Assembly (NCBI GenBank): GCA_024195585.1
Contig: SWBL01000383.1
Span: forward strand, 1 to 44,774
Source: Aureobasidium sp. EXF-3400
Lineage: Eukaryota > Ascomycota > Dothideomycetes > Dothideales > Saccotheciaceae
DNA: 44,774 nucleotides
Direction of reading: 5' to 3'
Made by a program: the position numbers and the translations under genes. The notes under the pieces are model-generated. The model did not search any database. It saw only the letters and a program-made list of their open reading frames with translations, and was not told where the DNA came from. Below, piece after piece: positions 40,532 to 44,774 of the stretch (position 1 is the first letter of the stretch; the number at the start of each line of letters is the position of its first letter).

Positions 40532-41122
40532 TAAAATCAAATAAATGCATAAGTGCAATCAACAAGTGCTCGTAAAGTAACTTGTGCTCCTTAGGACCTC
40601 GATCGATCTTCTGAATTATTTGAGCTTCCCGATGTGAAAAAGAGGTAAGCACGATGATCGCCAGGAGGGAAAGAGAACACTGCGAGATTGCTCCTTCCCA
40701 GAGCACGAATTTCAGGCAAGTATCGCTCCTTCCCTCGACACCCAGCTTCAGAAATAGAAAACCATCAACTCTCGACCGGATTTGTTCTTCCTTCACAATC
40801 TTTCATCCATCCAACATCATCGTGAGCCACAGCGCATCTATCAGCGACGGTGTAGCCACGCGACATGCTTAACTCGGCTTTCCTCAAGGGGATCGTGAGA
40901 CTCGAATCTACCGTTCAAGCATCCCTCTGCTGAGGCTTTCATGCCAATTCAAGTCTGCTTTTGCGCTGTCGAATCGGGGTGCGTGGAGATGCGAGTTGCC
41001 CGATCAAAATATGATGACTTGCGTTCTGATGATGTTGGTTGGTAAAGGATTGCCAATGTCGAACTTGTCGAGATGAGTGCACAGTATTGATACATCGTCG
41101 CGAGCTGACCTGCAATATGATC
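40532..41122. other. Convergent 3' region, nothing recognised
   Basis: 591 bp between convergent genes. Short frames run on both strands but none has supporting features. Confidence 0.45.
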
Positions 41123-43479
41123 CTAGTTGTACAGATGCCCTTTAACCAATGGCGTGACCTCCTTGCTACTGAAACTCGCATGCTCGTACTCGCTGTCGCT
41201 ACCCGACTCCTCCGAAATCACAACTCCATACTTCAGCGGCAGCAACCTGGCATCCTCATCCCCAGGACCCGTGTGGCAAGCCGCAGTGATGGCCAGACTG
41301 CAACTCGAAGCCAGTGGCATACCAGACTCGAGCTTCCTTGCCCCGTTCGCCAACAATGCTAGGATGATGATGCCAGAGACGAAGAGCGACAGCACAACAG
41401 CTATGGACGAGAAGCCACAAGTAGAGATTGCTTTGGCCAATGCATTTCCGTCGTAGTCGAAAACCTCGATCTCTACGAGAAAGATGCTACGTGCAACGAG
41501 CCAGTGCAATCCGGCCATTGCCGTCATGAGCGGTATGCTGTATCGGTATGGCAGCTGCAGTCTATACGTACTGCGCTGTTCCCCTTCAGGTCTACTCACT
41601 CGCAGAGGCTTTCGGTGCTTGGCATAGCCTGAGTACTCTTGTCCGAGCATCATTCTTGTCAGGCAGTTGTTGTAGAAGACGTAGATCAATGAGATGGCGA
41701 GTTGAGGTGTGTTAGCCAAGAGGACGTTTTCCATCAGAGATCTATCGCTGTTTGGGCCGACAACGTAATCGGTTGAGACAGTACCGACACCATCTTGCCA
41801 CATGCGTGAGAGTGAGTAGCTCTGGGAATTGTTGTTCTCATAAACCCCCATGCTCTTGGCCAGAAGGTATGCTCCAGTGGACCAAGCAAGCACACACAAG
41901 ACCATACAGACAGCCCAGCTTGACGGGGACGAAGCCTGATACCATCGAGATTTCTTCTTCTTCCACTCCACTGGTGTCACGCCTGACTTTTCTACTATAC
42001 CAGGTGTTGTTGGCAAGTCACTGATGCTCCAGGTCTTGCTTTGGTCATGACTGAACAAGGACGTGGAGTGTTTGACATATATCTCTTGATAGTCGTTGTT
42101 AAGCCGGCACATCAGCTTCTCCAGGCATCCTCCATTTCTTCCGCGTACATCTCTGGCGGCGATGGGACCTTTTCCATTCGTATAAGGATCAGGATTGTCC
42201 AAATATGAGCTGATCAGATCGCCAACTGTAGCCATTGGGTGGAAGTTCCGGACGAGAAGTGCGGCCAGACATGCCACCTTGACCAGATTGCAGAGCAGTA
42301 CTGTGCCGAGTAATGGTGTGCTTATCTTGACGGTGCATCGTTCTTCTACTTCCTCAGCGAGACAATATTGGACCGATGCTTTGAACCAGTGTCCCTCTAC
42401 CGCAGCGTCCTCTTCTTCCCCAGCGAATTCTGGCCCGGACGATACCTCGCTAATCTCCCTTGAATTGATCTCAGAATCTGTGATGATCCAATTTGTGGCG
42501 TGTGAAAGCATCGATTTAGTATTACACTTATCTTTCGCCACTACGAACTGCTTGCCGCAGATCCAGCCCAAGTCATTGATCAGATAATTGGCACGGTGGT
42601 AGTATGTTGTGATCAGGGGCTCTGTGACATTGGTGTCCGATACAACCAGGACATTCTTATGTCTGGATTGAAGAAGATTTGTGCCGTATGCCTGGATACA
42701 GTCTTTGTTGTCCAACCTCGTCAAACGATCGATATTGTTCTGTAAGCGCGCCAGTTGTCTTTGACTTGTGGCTTCGGTCTCTTCTAACAGGTCGAATCTA
42801 CTGTTGTTCCACGCTGCTCCTTGCACGAAGTCGTCGGTGACCACTGCTGCCATGTAGTTGCTCGCAGATAGTGTCGAGAAGATGACCGAGTTGTAGCTGT
42901 CTATCGTCAGCAGCGGTAAAAGAGGTCAAGAAGTGCGGTGAGCTCACAGAAGATGCAAAGGAACCGAGGTCAGAAACAGGCAAACACAAAGCCACTGGCG
43001 CCAGCGACTAGCAGCCAGAACATTACGCAGAGAAGACACACCCACGTCGAGGTACCGATCAGTAGCGTGGGCATCATCAATGTCCTTCCTGGTAGGTGCA
43101 ACAAGAAGTTGGGTACAGTTGTTACTAGCTCCGAGCAAAAGCGTAGAGAGAATGTTGATAGCAAGTTCAACCCAAAAGGTTATTCTCTTCGTCTCTTCAC
43201 AAGAACCTTTGGGGACGATTAGCTTCTAATCAGTATCGGCGGCTTTGTGGCTCTACCTTCGAAGACAGTTGCAGATCCATCTTTGATCCCAAGAGTCGAT
43301 GCCCATATCAACACACCCAAGTTTGTTAGTGCGACGAGACTCGTGATGAGAACACCTGCTCGTACGGTGAAACGCCAGCTACCAAGTCGTTTTGCGGCCT
43401 CGGAACTCTTGATAGACGACTCTTCAGATATGAGTCCTGTATGCGAATTTTCGGCTAGCGACGCTGTTTTCTCAGGCAT
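41123..43479 (-). CDS. DUF6536-type fungal multi-pass membrane protein
   Basis: Three exons on the minus strand: 43479-43257, 43206-42948 and 42896-41123; introns of 50 and 51 nt; 751 aa. Family landmarks are restored by splicing. TM1 region: RFTVRAGVLITSLVALTNLGVLIWASTLGIKDGSATVFEGSCEETKRITFWVELAINILSTLLLGASNNCTQLLVAPTRKDIDDAHA, followed by YLDVGVSSLRNVLAASRWRQWLCVCLFLTSVPLHLLYNSVIFSTLSASNY. Later membrane segments include LLGTVLLCNLVKVACLAALLV, SSWAVCMVLCVLAWSTGAYLLA, NVLLANTPQLAISLIYVFYNNCLTRMMLGQEYSGYA, LMTAMAGLHWLVARSIFL and GFSSIAVVLSLFVSGIIILALLA. A hydrophilic loop with NNS and TNVT glycosylation sequons lies between the second and third segment groups. The function of this fungal family is unknown; it is commonly in several paralogous copies. 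The name DUF6536 is recalled, not searched. Confidence 0.88.
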
Positions 43480-44646
43480 AGTCGCTGGTACGCATCAAGA
43501 GACAAAGTCAGAGGAGAGGAGAATAAGTTGACAGAATTCGTTTCTAAGTGTAGATGCTGAACGACGAAGAACACGGCGATAGAGGGTATGCATCTCTTAC
43601 GGCTGAGGTGCATGATATGCATGTCAGATTGCAAACCTTGCTGGAATTAGACAACACAGCCTTGTCGGAAGGATGGCTTTGCATTTCTCTCTCCCGTGCT
43701 GAAGTGCAGTTATAAGAACACAGGTCTGCGTCTGTTGGTCGGTGCGTGGCTTGCAGACTGATTATCTCGAGCTTGGTAACACTGGCGATTGGCTGCAACC
43801 CTTGTATGTGCAGACGTCTGGATATGAGGACTATTTAATGGCTGTGAAAACACCCTGTACACATCATTTCCAAGGAACAGAAGCGGTAGGTCATGATTCC
43901 TTCGATTTTTCGGCGACAAATCTCGTTCAATACTTCATGTTGACTTTGTAGTTTTATAGCTTACACATTGCTCTGTTGCCGCTGAAGGAGGCTTTGATCT
44001 TGACACACGACCAAAAGCTGCAGACAGCCTCATGCTTCGTGCTGGCAGGTTGGACGCTTGTCGAGGTCGAAACTGGTCTACGAACCGAGCATTTGGATCA
44101 GTGTCTAGAGTACAGTTGTGCCTCGTAGACAATCTTGTCATGGCGCAGTAGGGGCAATCTGCGGCCAATCCGAGCTATCAGTATGGCATAGCCCATGATA
44201 TAATATATTGGAGCCGGACTCGAAGTAGTCTGTTGTAGGGAAACTGAGGGTAGACCGTTGAATGCCAACGTGGTTGTGCTTGAAAAATGAAGTGCTAAAA
44301 GCCAAGTCCAGCTAAAAAATACAGTGATACCTGTACTGGAAGAGCCTGCTAGTTGGAAGCAATCTCATGATAGTGATTAACGAATCGTAGTCTGAGTTGC
44401 TCTGAGCGATATATGGAGTCAAGGCATGTTTAGGTAGCAGTTCAGGTGTTCACGGGTGGACATTTTCACAAGAGTAACATAAAAGTCGTAATACTGTGCG
44501 CATTGAATGGGGGTATTTTTTGCAGAAGAGACTCGTCAAATTGAGATTGAGCTTTTGAAGGGGCGCTATCATGGCCTGGCATGATTCCCGAATACCCGTG
44601 ACCTGTACCAAAAAGCCTTTCAGAACGCCGAGGTGGAGCGATTGAT
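43480..44646. other. Intergenic region, nothing recognised
   Basis: 1167 bp between the DUF6536-type gene start and the uS4 stop, both on the minus strand. It should contain the promoter of the former and the 3' region of the latter. I see no tRNA, repeat array or domain-bearing frame. Confidence 0.45.
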
Positions 44647-44774
44647 TTACTCCTCCTCCTCCTCCTCGTCACCACCCTCCTTGGACTCGGCGGCCTTGGC
44701 CTTCTTTCTGCGAACACGGCCGGGACGACCGCCACCGAAGGGCGAGGTCAGGGCGAAGTCGATGTGCTTCTGGG
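44647..44774 (-). CDS. rps9: 40S ribosomal protein uS4 (S9), C-terminal end only
   Basis: Only the 3' end of the gene is in the window; the rest lies to the right. The reading frame encodes [34 protein letters not shown] followed by an acidic Asp/Glu tail and a TAA (44647-44649). This is the well-known C-terminus of eukaryotic uS4/S9, whose [20 protein letters not shown] is nearly invariant. The six consecutive CTC triplets on the plus strand encode the terminal glutamates. About 150 N-terminal residues are missing because of the window edge. Confidence 0.95.
   Translation of the reverse strand, partial: QKHIDFALTSPFGGGRPGRVRRKKAKAAESKEGGDEEEEEE

Noticed and set aside
1..44774. CRISPR arrays, bacterial mobile elements, viral insertions
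   Set aside because: No regularly spaced repeats, no integrase, transposase or reverse-transcriptase motifs were seen in any frame.

Overview
The window looks like nuclear DNA of a filamentous ascomycete (Pezizomycotina; Dothideomycetes is my best guess, not proven). The basis is intron style: 24 introns could be placed from protein continuity, 23 of them 48-79 nt with GT..AG ends. Genes are dense and lie on both strands. Family content also fits: fungal Pmt1-type mannosyltransferase, allantoicase, Ipi3, a DUF6536-type membrane protein, fungal NIF3 and a Mae1-like permease. I see no bacterial operon, CRISPR array, insertion sequence or intact transposon.

Layout. 1-87: tRNA-Leu(AAG) with an 11-nt intron, cut by the left edge. 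1292-2646 (+): FAD monooxygenase. 2980-4366 (-): broken aminoglycoside-phosphotransferase-like gene. 4607-5680 (-) allantoicase and 6268-7633 (+) M20 amidohydrolase are divergent across a promoter holding GATA cores. 7658-9134 (-): Gemin2-like snRNP assembly factor. 9443-12303 (-): protein O-mannosyltransferase ending in KDEL. 12919-14562 (+): SF3A1/Prp21. 15039-16865 (+): unrecognised P/Q/S-rich protein. About 16.95-17.76 kb: AT-rich gene-free island. 17784-19421 (-): MFS transporter. 20805-21491 (+): small GFA/CENP-V protein between two long gene-poor blocks. 23477-24401 (+): AhpC/TSA-like protein. 25117-26165 (-): NC2-alpha/Bur6. 26769-28055 (-) tafazzin and 28260-29376 (+) NOSIP-like RING protein are divergent. 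30045-31404 (+): malate/TDT permease. 32339-33571 (-) mitochondrial helical protein and 34150-35260 (+) NIPSNAP are divergent. 35705-37132 (+): choline/ethanolamine phosphotransferase. 37428-39149 (-) Ipi3 and 39515-40531 (+) NIF3-like are divergent. 41123-43479 (-): DUF6536-type membrane protein. 44647-44774 (-): 3' end of ribosomal protein uS4 (RPS9).

Most genes are core housekeeping functions: splicing (Gemin2-like, SF3A1, NOSIP-like), mitochondrial and phospholipid biology (tafazzin, phosphotransferase, NIPSNAP, helical mitochondrial protein), ribosome production (Ipi3, uS4), glycosylation, and ureide/nitrogen use. Accessory parts are the left-end monooxygenase with its broken neighbour, and the stretch from the P/Q-rich gene to about 23.4 kb. 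I found no convincing undescribed multi-gene system. The observations most worth checking are the doubly broken kinase-like gene, the micro-exons in two phospholipid enzymes (one carries the tafazzin catalytic motif), CTD-like YxPxSP repeats in NC2-alpha, the KDEL tail on the mannosyltransferase, and the AT-rich island beside a fast-evolving gene.
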